Positions 33,906-41,559 of a DNA stretch of 41,608 nt are shown one piece after another. The stretch's first letter is position 1, and every line of letters starts with the position of its first letter. Location: contig CAZVPF010000023.1 in the NCBI GenBank assembly GCA_964628195.1, positions 1 through 41,608 of the forward strand, given 5' to 3'. Source of the stretch: CAZVPF01 sp964628195 (GTDB lineage Bacteria; Planctomycetota; Phycisphaerae; Sedimentisphaerales; Anaerohalosphaeraceae). Below the pieces are notes generated by a model, which was not told where the DNA came from, did not search any database, and saw only the letters and a list, made by a program, of their open reading frames with translations. The translations under genes and the position numbers were made by a program.

Positions 33906-35222
33906 TTGAATACCGACGTTTGCATAATCGGCGCAGGACCGGCTGGGCTTATGGCCGCAATCTTCGCTGCACGCGAAGGTGCCAACACAACCATATTCGA
34001 ATCAAACCCCATGCCCGGCCGAAAGCTGCTGCTCACAGGCGGCGGGCGCTGCAACCTGACCCACGAAGGCACGGTCGAGGAATTTATCGCCGCCTACAAA
34101 CAGTACGGCCGATTTCTTCGTCACAGCCTGTGGGAATTTTCCCCGGCAATGCTGCGGGAATACTTCTCGCAAAGCTGGCTGTCGACAAAAGTCGACCCCC
34201 GCGGCTGCGTCTTCCCGGTCACCGACCGCGCCGGTGACGTCAAAAGAATACTCGTAGACAACGCCCGACGCGCCGGGGTACGGTTCGTAGTCTCTGCGCC
34301 GGTCGAGGTAATCGAATATCACGGAACCGGCTTTGTCGTCAAAGGCGGGGGCGAAAGTGTAAAAACCGCGTCTGTCATAATCGCAACAGGCGGCAAAAGT
34401 TACTCAAACACAGGCTCAACGGGCGACGGCTACGAATTCGCACGAGGCTTCGGCCACACCATCACCCCGCCAAAAGCCGCCTTAACAGGGCTGGTAACGG
34501 CAGGCTCATGGGAAGGAGAGCTTTCAGGAGTCTCGATACCCGAAGCGAAGGTCCGGGCAAAGCTCCAGGACCGCACCGTAGAATCCTTCGGACCCATTGT
34601 CTTTACCCAGCGCGGAGTAAGCGGCCCTGCAATTCTCGATATCAGCCGTGAAATAACCGATTACCTGACAAACATGCGCGAACCCGTCCAGCTATACCTC
34701 GACCTGCTCGTAACCCACAGCGTCGACGAACTGACCCGCCTGATAGACCAGCGATGCGAACAATCGCCCAAAAAAGAACTCGCCGGAATTCTCACCGGAC
34801 TGCTGCCCCGGGCAGTAGCTTTGAACATTTGCGCCCAGCTAAGCGAAAACATAATCAAAGCCGGCAACCTCTCCCGCAAAGACAGGCTCCGGCTGGTTAA
34901 GCTGATCAAATACCTCCCGGTCACTGTAACCGCAACCGGCTCGCTCGAAGAAGCGATCGTTACCCGCGGAGGCGTGTCCACAGACCAGATCGACTCTCGC
35001 TCCATGCAGTCCAAGCTCTGCAGGGGCCTTTTCTTCGCCGGGGAGGTCATAGACGTCGACGGGCCATGCGGCGGATACAACCTGCAGATATGCTGGTCGA
35101 CCGGCGCCGCGGCAGGTAAAAGCGCTGCCCGGCTGGTTATCGGAACAAGGGAAATTAAAGAAATAAAAGGTACGTCAAAAGAAGGGGCCTACAAAATCCG
35201 CCGTCCTGAACAAAAGGGCTGA
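33906..35222 (+). CDS. BaiN/RdsA-type NAD(P)/FAD-dependent oxidoreductase
   Basis: A 438-residue flavoprotein of the HI0933/YhiN/BaiN family. The FAD-binding GAGPAGLMAA is at about residues 9-18, followed by GRKLLLTGGGRCNLTH and ATGGKSYSNTGSTGDGYEFA. The C-terminal FAD loop GEVIDVDGPCGGYNLQICW is well kept. Enzymes of this family act as reductases; the substrate here is unknown. The start is TTG 33906 (NTDVCIIGAGPAG); an ATG at 33901 is out of frame and stops at once. It follows the RNase P RNA by about 50 bases. Confidence 0.88.
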   Translation: MNTDVCIIGAGPAGLMAAIFAAREGANTTIFESNPMPGRKLLLTGGGRCNLTHEGTVEEFIAAYKQYGRFLRHSLWEFSPAMLREYFSQSWLSTKVDPRGCVFPVTDRAGDVKRILVDNARRAGVRFVVSAPVEVIEYHGTGFVVKGGGESVKTASVIIATGGKSYSNTGSTGDGYEFARGFGHTITPPKAALTGLVTAGSWEGELSGVSIPEAKVRAKLQDRTVESFGPIVFTQRGVSGPAILDISREITDYLTNMREPVQLYLDLLVTHSVDELTRLIDQRCEQSPKKELAGILTGLLPRAVALNICAQLSENIIKAGNLSRKDRLRLVKLIKYLPVTVTATGSLEEAIVTRGGVSTDQIDSRSMQSKLCRGLFFAGEVIDVDGPCGGYNLQICWSTGAAAGKSAARLVIGTREIKEIKGTSKEGAYKIRRPEQKG

Positions 35223-35292
35223 AAGACCGATAACTCCGGATCTGAGCCCCAAATGCCCCCCTGCTTTCAATTAAAACACCTAAAGCACGAAA

Positions 35293-35496
35293 TTAATCGC
35301 CTTTGGCAAACTTTATCGAAGACAAAACGCTGTTGATCTCGTCCAGGTCCGCTGTGAGCTTATCAATTGCCTCGCTGCGCTCGTTAAGCTGCCTGTTGAT
35401 GTCCACTATCATCTCGTAAGTTGAATTATCGTCGCGGGTAAAATCGCTCACCGCAGCCCTGAATTTCGGGTCCTGCTTATTCTGGTTACTATTCAT
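35293..35496 (-). CDS. Small helical protein of unknown function (67 aa)
   Basis: A 67-residue protein, polar and predicted helical: RQLNERSEAIDKLTADLDEI has heptad spacing of a short coiled coil. The start is ATG 35496, eight bases after AAAGG; the upstream in-frame codon has no ribosome site. It is divergent from another small helical protein gene (35714). I do not recognise a family. Confidence 0.6.
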   Translation of the reverse strand: MNSNQNKQDPKFRAAVSDFTRDDNSTYEMIVDINRQLNERSEAIDKLTADLDEINSVLSSIKFAKGD

Positions 35497-35615
35497 CCAC
35501 AAACCTTTCAAAAACTGTCCGTTTATATATCGACTCTCTGACCGCACCAAATAACCAAAAAAAACCGCCCTGAGATTTGCTTCAGATGCAATTATTTATT
35601 ACATTATATGTGTAA

Positions 35616-35638
35616 ATGCCCCATTTTGGGGCGTTTTT
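35616..35638 (+). terminator. Hairpin with T tract upstream of the 79-aa gene
   Basis: GCCCC-ATTTT-GGGGC (35618-35632), followed by GTTTTT. No plus-strand gene ends shortly before it, so it may act as an attenuator in the leader of the following small gene, or terminate an unseen short RNA. Confidence 0.6.
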
Positions 35639-35644
35639 GCAAAC

Positions 35645-35690
35645 GGTGGGCCGTGCCCGCCATCATGCACCCGGGTGGGCCGCGCCCACC
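35645..35690. repeat. Pair of GC-rich REP-like palindromes
   Basis: Two near-identical 17-base palindromes stand in direct orientation: GGTGGGCCGTGCCCGCC (35645-35661) and GGTGGGCCGCGCCCACC (35674-35690), 29 bases apart start to start. Each folds on itself (GGTGGGC/GCCCACC). They look like a REP-type dispersed element and end ten bases before the ribosome site of the next gene. Confidence 0.7.
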
Positions 35691-35713
35691 GAAACAACGT
35701 AAGGAGCAGTGGA

Positions 35714-35953
35714 ATGGATGAAAAAAAGCTTGTAAACATGGCAACGTTCGTTACCGAGACGGCAAACGCCGTTAAACAGATGGACTCGGCGACGATCCAG
35801 GTGCACATCTCGCAGCTGCATGATATCCGCGAGCAGCTCGGCTGTACCGATAACGTCTACGATCTGAAAATGATAAGCCTCATGGACCGCCTTCATACCG
35901 CGGCAGACAGGTGCATCAACGTCTGTCTCGACAGGCTGCAATATCTTAACTGA
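35714..35953 (+). CDS. Small helical protein of unknown function (79 aa)
   Basis: A 79-residue, probably all-helical cytoplasmic protein with three cysteines. ATG 35714 follows AAGGAG (35701-35706). The amphipathic stretches NAVKQMDSATIQVHISQLHD and MISLMDRLHTAADRCINVC suggest a helical bundle. No family is recognised. The good ribosome site and sensible composition support a real gene. Confidence 0.65.
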   Translation: MDEKKLVNMATFVTETANAVKQMDSATIQVHISQLHDIREQLGCTDNVYDLKMISLMDRLHTAADRCINVCLDRLQYLN

Positions 35954-36045
35954 CAGGTATTGTAAGGGGCAAAGATAGCCGACTAAAACAACCGTTTAAC
36001 TCCGCTATTGGGTTATTTTCTCATATTTCCCGGTCAAACACTGTT

Positions 36046-36074
36046 TTGCTTATTTGCACCGGCTGTGTTATAAT
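36046..36074 (+). promoter_or_regulatory. Promoter of the transglutaminase-like gene
   Basis: TTGCTT (36046-36051), 17 bases and TATAAT (36069-36074). The expected start leaves a leader of about 50 bases, with AAGGA before ATG 36131. Confidence 0.75.
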
Positions 36075-36130
36075 GCGTACCGACTGAAAAATTATGGGAC
36101 CAAATTTCCGCCGTGTTTAAGGATATTATT

Positions 36131-37612
36131 ATGTTAAAAATGCGACTTGTTGTTATATATTTATTTGCGGCAATTCTTCAGCCGGCATTTACTGCTTCTG
36201 CGACTGCACAAAATTCAACCGACCACACCGAATACTTCGCCGTCATCCTCGAAGGCAAAAAAGTCGGCCACGCACTCCACGACAGGCAAGTCACAGCCGA
36301 CACCATTATCAATACTGAAACAATGGAAATCACTATCGCCCGCGCCGGAACCTCAATGAAGATCAAAACCACAGAAAAGCATATCGAAACGGCCGATGCC
36401 AAACCGAAAGGCTTCGAGTTCATCCAGGAAATGAACGGTGTCGGCCAGACCATAAAAGGCCAAATAAACCCCGCAGGCAAGATGAAAGTCACCACCGAGG
36501 TAATGGGCACGGCGAACACGCGCGTCATGGACTACCCGCGGGATGCGATCATGGCAGAGGCGCTGCGTCAAAAGCAGATGCAGACCGAGCTGAAACCCGG
36601 CGCCTCCGGCAGCGCGAAGTTCTTCAGCCCCGCGATACTCATGGCGGTGGAGACAACCTGGCAGGTCGGAGCAAAACAGGAAGTTGACCTGTTCGGCAGG
36701 GTCGTAGAGCTCCGCGAGATAAAAAGCGCCATCTCGGCGCCCACCGGGTCAATGAACGTAACCAGCTACGTTGACGACGACCTTTACGCCCAGAAAGTAA
36801 TAATCCCCATGATCGGCATGAAGCTCGAGCTTGTTTCCTGCACCAAAGAAGTCGCGACAGGGCCCATCGAAGTTGTCGATCTCTTTGAAAAAACGTTTAT
36901 CAAAAGCCCGCGCAGGCTGACCGAAAAAGACACCTGCCAAAAACTCGTCTACCATATAAAACCCAAACCCGAAAGGGAACTCTACTTCGCCTCAACAGGT
37001 GCCCAGCAGGTTGAAAATAAAGAAGGCATGTTCATCATCACCGTCTCGCCCCCTGCCGACATGCAGGCCCAGAAGTACACCGGCGACGACCCCGAAATTC
37101 TCAAGTACCTCAAACCCACATCATACATTCAAAGCGACGATCCGAAGATAAAGCAGCTTGCCGAACAGGTCAAGCCCGACAAGATAACGAAATACCTCGA
37201 CCTTGGCCGGGTCGAAAAATTCGTCGGTGAATATATCAGCGACAAGAACCTCTCGGTCGGCTACGCGACAGCCGCCGAGGTCGCCAAAAGCAAACAGGGC
37301 GACTGCAGCGAACACGCCCTTCTGACCGCGGCTATTCTAAGGGCCCTCGGTATCCCGTCAAGGGTGGTAAGCGGCATAGTCTACGCGGATGTGATACTGG
37401 GCGATAAGCCCATCTTCGGCGGCCATGCCTGGACACAGGCCTGGATCGAAGGCAAGTGGGTCGATATCGACTCGACAGGACACGAGCGGGGCGGTTTCGG
37501 ATCGGGCCATATCGCGATGGCGACTGGAAACGGCGAACCCTCCGACTTCTTTTCCATGATAAACACACTTGGAAACTTCACGATTGAAAAAATCGAAACG
37601 CTCGAAGAATGA
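36131..37612 (+). CDS. Exported transglutaminase-like protein
   Basis: A 493-residue protein with a signal peptide (residues 1-26, ending near ASATA). Residues 30-270 form a beta-rich N-terminal domain I do not recognise. A transglutaminase-like cysteine-peptidase core occupies about 340-480, with Cys392 (GDCSEHALL), His432 (GGHAWTQAW) and Asp447 (WVDIDSTG). Such proteins cleave or cross-link peptides; the target is unknown. The start is ATG 36131, behind AAGGA. The stop overlaps the start of a 37-codon membrane ORF as ATGA. Confidence 0.85.
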   Translation: MLKMRLVVIYLFAAILQPAFTASATAQNSTDHTEYFAVILEGKKVGHALHDRQVTADTIINTETMEITIARAGTSMKIKTTEKHIETADAKPKGFEFIQEMNGVGQTIKGQINPAGKMKVTTEVMGTANTRVMDYPRDAIMAEALRQKQMQTELKPGASGSAKFFSPAILMAVETTWQVGAKQEVDLFGRVVELREIKSAISAPTGSMNVTSYVDDDLYAQKVIIPMIGMKLELVSCTKEVATGPIEVVDLFEKTFIKSPRRLTEKDTCQKLVYHIKPKPERELYFASTGAQQVENKEGMFIITVSPPADMQAQKYTGDDPEILKYLKPTSYIQSDDPKIKQLAEQVKPDKITKYLDLGRVEKFVGEYISDKNLSVGYATAAEVAKSKQGDCSEHALLTAAILRALGIPSRVVSGIVYADVILGDKPIFGGHAWTQAWIEGKWVDIDSTGHERGGFGSGHIAMATGNGEPSDFFSMINTLGNFTIEKIETLEE

Positions 37613-37722
37613 ACAATTTAATTAAAACATCGTTAATTATATCATTATCTGTTGTTTTTATGCTGGCAGCTTTTGCAGCTTATCTGCCGCCCCACCCGAC
37701 AGGGAATATTAAACAGACTTAA
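37609..37722 (+). CDS. 37-residue membrane miniprotein, coupled to the transglutaminase gene
   Basis: ATG 37609 overlaps the upstream TGA in the four bases ATGA, the classic arrangement for translational coupling. The product begins MNNLIKTSLIISLSVV and has one hydrophobic helix (about residues 8-25), then YLPPHPTGNIKQT. Its size and the overlap support a genuine small membrane protein, but it could be chance. Homologues would decide. Confidence 0.5.
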   Translation: MNNLIKTSLIISLSVVFMLAAFAAYLPPHPTGNIKQT

Positions 37723-37753
37723 ACAAAATCCTGAGATAATATGTACTATATAT

Positions 37754-37782
37754 TTTACCGGCAGGCGGGTAAAGGTTATAAT
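37754..37782 (+). promoter_or_regulatory. Promoter of the His-rich membrane protein gene
   Basis: TTTACC (37754-37759), a 17-base spacer and TATAAT (37777-37782), giving a leader of about 40 bases. Confidence 0.55.
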
Positions 37783-37828
37783 TGCCCGGACATTGACGTC
37801 ATTGCACAGCTTTAAATGGGGTATAGAT

Positions 37829-38629
37829 ATGTTCAAGGGATTCTGCTCAAGGTTTTGCGGGGTTTGCAGGGAGTTGCGTTCACATGCACCTTTCACCATT
37901 CTCGGTGCCGTTCTCGGTGTCGTCTTCATGGTCATATTCAGGATGGTCACAAAATCCCCCGACCATGCCGAGGTGCTATTCGGGATTGCGCACCCGGCCC
38001 ACGTTGTACTAAGCGCGATGGTCACCGCTTCGCTGTTCGCCATATACAGGGGGACACGCCATTTCATAGTCCTGCTCGTGGTCGGCTGGGTTGGGGCGAT
38101 AGGTGTAGCGACACTGAGCGACAGTGTAATACCCTTTTTCGGCGAGTCGATCCTTGGCGTTGCGGTACCCACACACTCTTATATGCACGCACACGACGGG
38201 CATGAACAGCAGCACGAGGGACATGAACACGAACATGCAGGACACGACCACGCAGCAGACGAGCACACAGGCCATGATCACAATGGTCATGATCACAGCG
38301 GCAAACCAAAGCTGCACCTCGGTTTCATCGAGCACTGGTACATAGTAAATCCCGCGGCGCTGATCGGAATCCTCATCGCGTGGAAAATGCCTCAAACAAA
38401 GTTCCCCCACGCAGGCCATGTACTCATCAGCACGTGGGCATCATCGGCGCATGTGATGATGAACATGCACGCTGAGCTTACCTTCGTAACGGCAGTGGGC
38501 ATTTTTGCAGTGCTGTTTTTAGCGGTGTGGCTGCCCTGCTGTATAAGTGATATAGTCTTCCCGATGCTGCTTGTAAAAGGCGATATTGAAAAGCTCAACG
38601 ACCACGAAAGCAGTAATGACCACATCTGA
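37829..38629 (+). CDS. Membrane protein with histidine-rich metal-binding loop
   Basis: A 266-residue membrane protein. N-terminal cysteines (FCSRFCGVCRE) precede three hydrophobic segments (about 22-40, 57-73, 79-97). A loop at 116-163 holds 16 histidines in 48 residues, mixed with Asp/Glu/Gly. Further hydrophobic segments lie at about 172-190 and 225-250 (GIFAVLFLAVWLPCCISDIVF). The loop should bind Ni, Zn, Co or Cu. It resembles no transporter family I know; metal handling is inferred only from the loop. ATG 37829 has a weak ribosome site (GGGGT). Confidence 0.75.
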   Translation: MFKGFCSRFCGVCRELRSHAPFTILGAVLGVVFMVIFRMVTKSPDHAEVLFGIAHPAHVVLSAMVTASLFAIYRGTRHFIVLLVVGWVGAIGVATLSDSVIPFFGESILGVAVPTHSYMHAHDGHEQQHEGHEHEHAGHDHAADEHTGHDHNGHDHSGKPKLHLGFIEHWYIVNPAALIGILIAWKMPQTKFPHAGHVLISTWASSAHVMMNMHAELTFVTAVGIFAVLFLAVWLPCCISDIVFPMLLVKGDIEKLNDHESSNDHI

Positions 38630-38692
38630 TTTTATGAAGTGCTGCGGTCCGTAATATTAATCTCCGCGGCGGCGGTTTTGCTGTCGATGCCG

Positions 38693-39934
38693 TTACTCGC
38701 TCTTTTCAGCCGACTTGCGCAAAGAAACTATCTGCTCGATTATCCCGGCAGTGCTTACAAGCGTAAAGAGCCTGCCTTCCTTTGTAACCGGAACAGCAAG
38801 ACTGTTCTTATCGCGGATATGACTGACAAGGTCTATCAGCGAGTCTTCAATATCGAAGGAAGTGAAATCGGCGGTTGCGTATTCTTCAACGTTGCCGCTG
38901 ACATCGCTTGTGGAATGCAGAAGTTCCATCGCCTGCTTCTGGGTCAGCATGCGAACTATCCTGCCGTTTTTGTCGGCAATCGGCAAAGCCGCCAGGCCGT
39001 TATGCGTCATTGTCTCGAGCGCATCAAAAACAGATGTGTTGCCCGTAACAGAAACCGCTTTGGAACCTTCAGGTATATAGCTCCTGATTTTCAGCAGCCC
39101 GAGTTTGGATATCTCTTCGAGCATCTTTTCGCCCATGTGCGATTTAACCACATAAGCCTCGCATCCCTGCCTGAAGGCCTGAAAGACGTGGCTGGACTCG
39201 TCGTGTGACGTGGTCATGATTATCTTGACACCATCGAGGCCGTTGATGCTTTTTGTGGTTTCATATGCCCGGATCGCCTCTAACGTTTCATGGCCGTCCA
39301 TTTCAGGCATGTTTATATCGAGGGTGACAAGTGAAAAAGGTTCGCCTTTTTCGACGGAGCGGCAGTAGGCTTCGTAACCTTTCAGGCCGTCGGTGGCGAA
39401 GTCGCAGTCGAAATAATTGCGAAGCAGCATTTTGATGCGCTTTCGGCAGACGACGGCGTCGTCGATAATGAGCGCGCGGGGGATTTGGGGCTTTTGAGCC
39501 TGGGGCTGCTCGGCGGGTAAGTTCTGTGTTTTCAGGGGTTTATCATCTGTGGGCTGGTCCTCGCCGGCAAGGCGCAAAATGACCTCGTTGATCCAGTCTT
39601 TGGCCCTTAAAACCATATCAGCGGTCTTGAGATCGTCGGCAAGCTGGTCGATCGCGGACTCGACTTCGTGACATAAATCGTGCACTTCCAGCATACCTGT
39701 CATGCCCGATTCGCCTTTGATTGAGTGCAGAATTCGCTTAATTGCGGCGGTGTTTTCGTCTGGGTCGCGGCCTGACTCGAGAGAGAGGGCGGCGGCTTCG
39801 AGATCGGGGAGGACGGAGGTTGTCGAGTCGTAGTAGTCCTGCCATAAGTCCTCTATAATTCTGGACTTATCGACGGTCGATGGGTCGGGAAGGTTTTGTT
39901 TTGATCTTATTGCACTGAAGTCAGTTTTCGGCAT
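38693..39934 (-). CDS. Hpt-REC-CBS-CBS signalling protein
   Basis: A 413-residue cytoplasmic protein. An Hpt domain (about 25-125) carries the phosphorylatable His70 in LHSIKGESG. A Pro/Gln-rich linker leads to a receiver domain (about 152-280) with Asp158-Asp159, phospho-acceptor Asp206 (LDINMPEMDG) and Lys264. Two CBS repeats (about 288-345 and 350-410), which usually bind adenine nucleotides, end the protein. There is no output domain for DNA, so it probably relays phosphate and senses energy state. The start ATG 39934 follows AGGGG. No histidine kinase is adjacent. Confidence 0.88.
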   Translation of the reverse strand: MPKTDFSAIRSKQNLPDPSTVDKSRIIEDLWQDYYDSTTSVLPDLEAAALSLESGRDPDENTAAIKRILHSIKGESGMTGMLEVHDLCHEVESAIDQLADDLKTADMVLRAKDWINEVILRLAGEDQPTDDKPLKTQNLPAEQPQAQKPQIPRALIIDDAVVCRKRIKMLLRNYFDCDFATDGLKGYEAYCRSVEKGEPFSLVTLDINMPEMDGHETLEAIRAYETTKSINGLDGVKIIMTTSHDESSHVFQAFRQGCEAYVVKSHMGEKMLEEISKLGLLKIRSYIPEGSKAVSVTGNTSVFDALETMTHNGLAALPIADKNGRIVRMLTQKQAMELLHSTSDVSGNVEEYATADFTSFDIEDSLIDLVSHIRDKNSLAVPVTKEGRLFTLVSTAGIIEQIVSLRKSAEKSE

Positions 39935-40117
39935 TTTTTAGCCCCTTTGTCGGTTATTAGTGCTATTTTGGGGTATTTTTCCATTAATATTTATTAATAT
40001 TTCGTAATTTTTCCTGAAAAAACGGGAAATTTACATAATATTTTCGGCTAAAAAGATGGGTAGTTTTACCTAAAAAAAGCGAAAAGCTGAGATATTTGGC
40101 AGGCCGGGAGAAACAGG

Positions 40118-40273
40118 TTATTTGCGAGGTTTAACGTCCTGTTTGCCTGACATTCTGAGGTGCAGGTGGGTTTTGCTGGCCCATTTGTTGGTGTCGGGGC
40201 AGTTGTAACAAGGTTGGTTTTGCTTGTTTTTTTCGTCCTTCTTCAATGAGAACAAATTAATAAAAAAGTTCAT
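40118..40273 (-). CDS. Small CxxC protein of unknown function (51 aa)
   Basis: A 51-residue protein starting MNFFINLFSLKKDEK, with one CYNC motif and a basic C-terminus. ATG 40273 stands seven bases after AGGGGG, a ribosome site like those of other genes here; the longer frame to 40309 lacks one. No family is recognised. Coding status rests mainly on the ribosome site. Confidence 0.45.
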   Translation of the reverse strand: MNFFINLFSLKKDEKNKQNQPCYNCPDTNKWASKTHLHLRMSGKQDVKPRK

Positions 40274-40366
40274 TAAAGACCCCCTTTCTATTAATAAAGG
40301 AAAGAACATACCAGCTATTTAAGGATACGTCAAGAGAAAAAATTGGTTCGCGAAAGGGGGCAGATA

Positions 40367-40464
40367 AGGATATAGGGGATAGGATATAGGATATAGGAAT
40401 CAGGAGACAGGAAACAGGGTATAGGTTATAGGATATAGGATATAGGGGACAGGATTTAGGGGGC
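40367..40464. repeat. 14-unit heptamer array AGGNNNN
   Basis: Fourteen consecutive seven-base units each begin with AGG, with no insertion or deletion over 98 bases. Five are exactly AGGATAT; others are AGGGGAT, AGGAATC, AGGAGAC, AGGAAAC, AGGGTAT, AGGTTAT, AGGGGAC, AGGATTT and AGGGGGC. The minus-strand open frame over it is repeat-driven and not a gene. It resembles the short tandem heptamers known from cyanobacterial genomes. Confidence 0.9.
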
Positions 40465-40585
40465 GGGGGTTTGGTGGTGTTGGCGGTTTTTTTACCGCAG
40501 AGGCGCTGAGGTCGCAGAGAGGATATCGACAAGGGGTTGAGCGGCGGGGTGCGGGGGCAGCTGGATTTTTGCGGGTTGAAAATAG

Positions 40586-40692
40586 AAAGGTTTACCCCGC
40601 AGGTCGTCGAGACGGCCTGCGGGGCAGAGCCTGCGAGTGTCATAAGACACTCTTGTTATGACAAACCCGCAGACATGGATTAGTTACAATAC
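40586..40692 (-). ncRNA. Candidate type II-C tracrRNA
   Basis: Read on the minus strand, a unit just upstream of cas9 has the order of parts of known II-C tracrRNAs. A putative anti-repeat (40690-40655) ends in GTTTGTCATAAC. AAGAGTGTC-TTAT-GACACTC follows, a perfect seven-pair nexus hairpin (40652-40635). Then comes GCAGGCTCTGCCCC, and a perfect nine-pair hairpin CCCCGCAGG/CCTGCGGGG (40624-40595) ending in TAAACC. The Neisseria tracrRNA has the same plan, with GCTCTGCCCC opening its last hairpin. A strong minus-strand promoter sits at 40699-40726. The CRISPR repeat is not in the window, so pairing cannot be tested here. It would predict a repeat starting near GTTATGACAAACC. Confidence 0.75.
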
Positions 40693-40721
40693 TTGATTAT
40701 TTTAAGAGACATATATATATT
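40693..40721 (+). promoter_or_regulatory. Promoter of cas9
   Basis: TTGATT (40693-40698), 17 bases and TATATT (40716-40721). The expected start leaves a leader of about 40 bases with GGAGG before ATG 40768. It overlaps the tracrRNA promoter on the other strand. Confidence 0.65.
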
Positions 40722-40726
40722 GTCAA
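40699..40726 (-). promoter_or_regulatory. Promoter of the tracrRNA candidate
   Basis: On the minus strand a perfect TTGACA (40726-40721), a 16-base spacer and TAAAAT (40704-40699). The expected start near 40692 coincides with the beginning of the anti-repeat. Confidence 0.7.
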
Positions 40727-40767
40727 GAAGTATTTGATTAATTAAGGGAACTTTTTTGGAGGCTACA

Positions 40768-41559
40768 ATGCAGAGTTATACGCTTGGACTTGACATTGGA
40801 AGCAATTCAATCGGTTGGGCCTTAGTGGACCCAAAAAACGAAAAGATTGTCGGTGCCGGGGTGAGGGTTTTTCAGGAAGGCGTTGACCGGGACACAAAGG
40901 GGGCGGAAATATCAAAAAATGCAACGCGCAGAGAGGCAAGAGGCGCGCGACGTTCACGCAAGAGAAGGAACTATCGCAAGGATAAATTATTACGTATGCT
41001 GGTGCGAGCAGGGCTGCTGCCGGCGGAGCAGGAAGAATTAGAAAAAAAGTTTGAAACTGACCCTTACATTTTAAGGGCTAAAGGACTTGAGGGAAAACTT
41101 AAGGCCCATGAATTCGGCAGAGTTTTATATCATATTAACCAAAGAAGAGGGTTTTGGAGCAACCGCAAGACCTCAAAGAGCAAAGACGACGGTGTTGTCA
41201 TAAAAGAAGCTACTGAATTATCCAAAGCAATTAAGGGGGCTGGTTGCAGGACCTTAGGTGAGTATTTTTCAAAAGCGGATCCGCATGAATACAGGATAAG
41301 AGGACATTATACATTCCGGTCCATGTATGAAGAGGAATTCGAGGAACTGTGGAAAACGCAGGCGCAATACCATGATGTATTGACAGATGAGTTGAAAAGA
41401 CAGGTAAAGGACGAGACAATTTTTTACCAGAGGCCTTTGCGGTGGGACCCTGAGACTATCGGAGACTGTGATCTTGAGCCGGGACACAAGCGCTGTCCCA
41501 GGTCAAACTATTTCGCCAGACGGTTCAGGATATTACAAACAGTAAACAATTTGAACTGA
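40768..41559 (+). pseudogene. cas9: Type II-C Cas9, 5' part only (stop after 263 codons)
   Basis: The frame encodes the first 263 residues of a Cas9, a family usually about 1000-1100 residues long in type II-C. RuvC-I is intact (GLDIGSNSIGWALVD, catalytic Asp9). The arginine-rich bridge helix follows (about 51-80, RREARGARRSRKRRNYRKD). The recognition lobe then shows HINQRRGFWSNRK and IFYQRPLRWDPETIGDCDLE, and ends RFRILQTVNNLN before TGA at 41557-41559. Cas9 should continue after NNL, but no frame in the last 49 bases looks like Cas9. HNH, RuvC-II/III and the PAM domain are not seen. ATG 40768 follows GGAGG. It is either a broken gene or one interrupted by an insertion. Confidence 0.85.

Noticed and set aside
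35616..35638. Terminator of the BaiN-type gene
   Set aside because: Too far (about 400 bases), with a minus-strand gene in between; more likely an attenuator for the next small gene.
38639..39208. Plus-strand ORF with hydrophobic start (VLRSVILISAAAVLL)
   Set aside because: Mostly antisense to the Hpt-REC-CBS gene, GTG start without ribosome site, no family features.
40257..40643. Minus-strand ORF rich in YPIS-type repeats
   Set aside because: It is the translation of the heptamer array and runs into the tracrRNA candidate.
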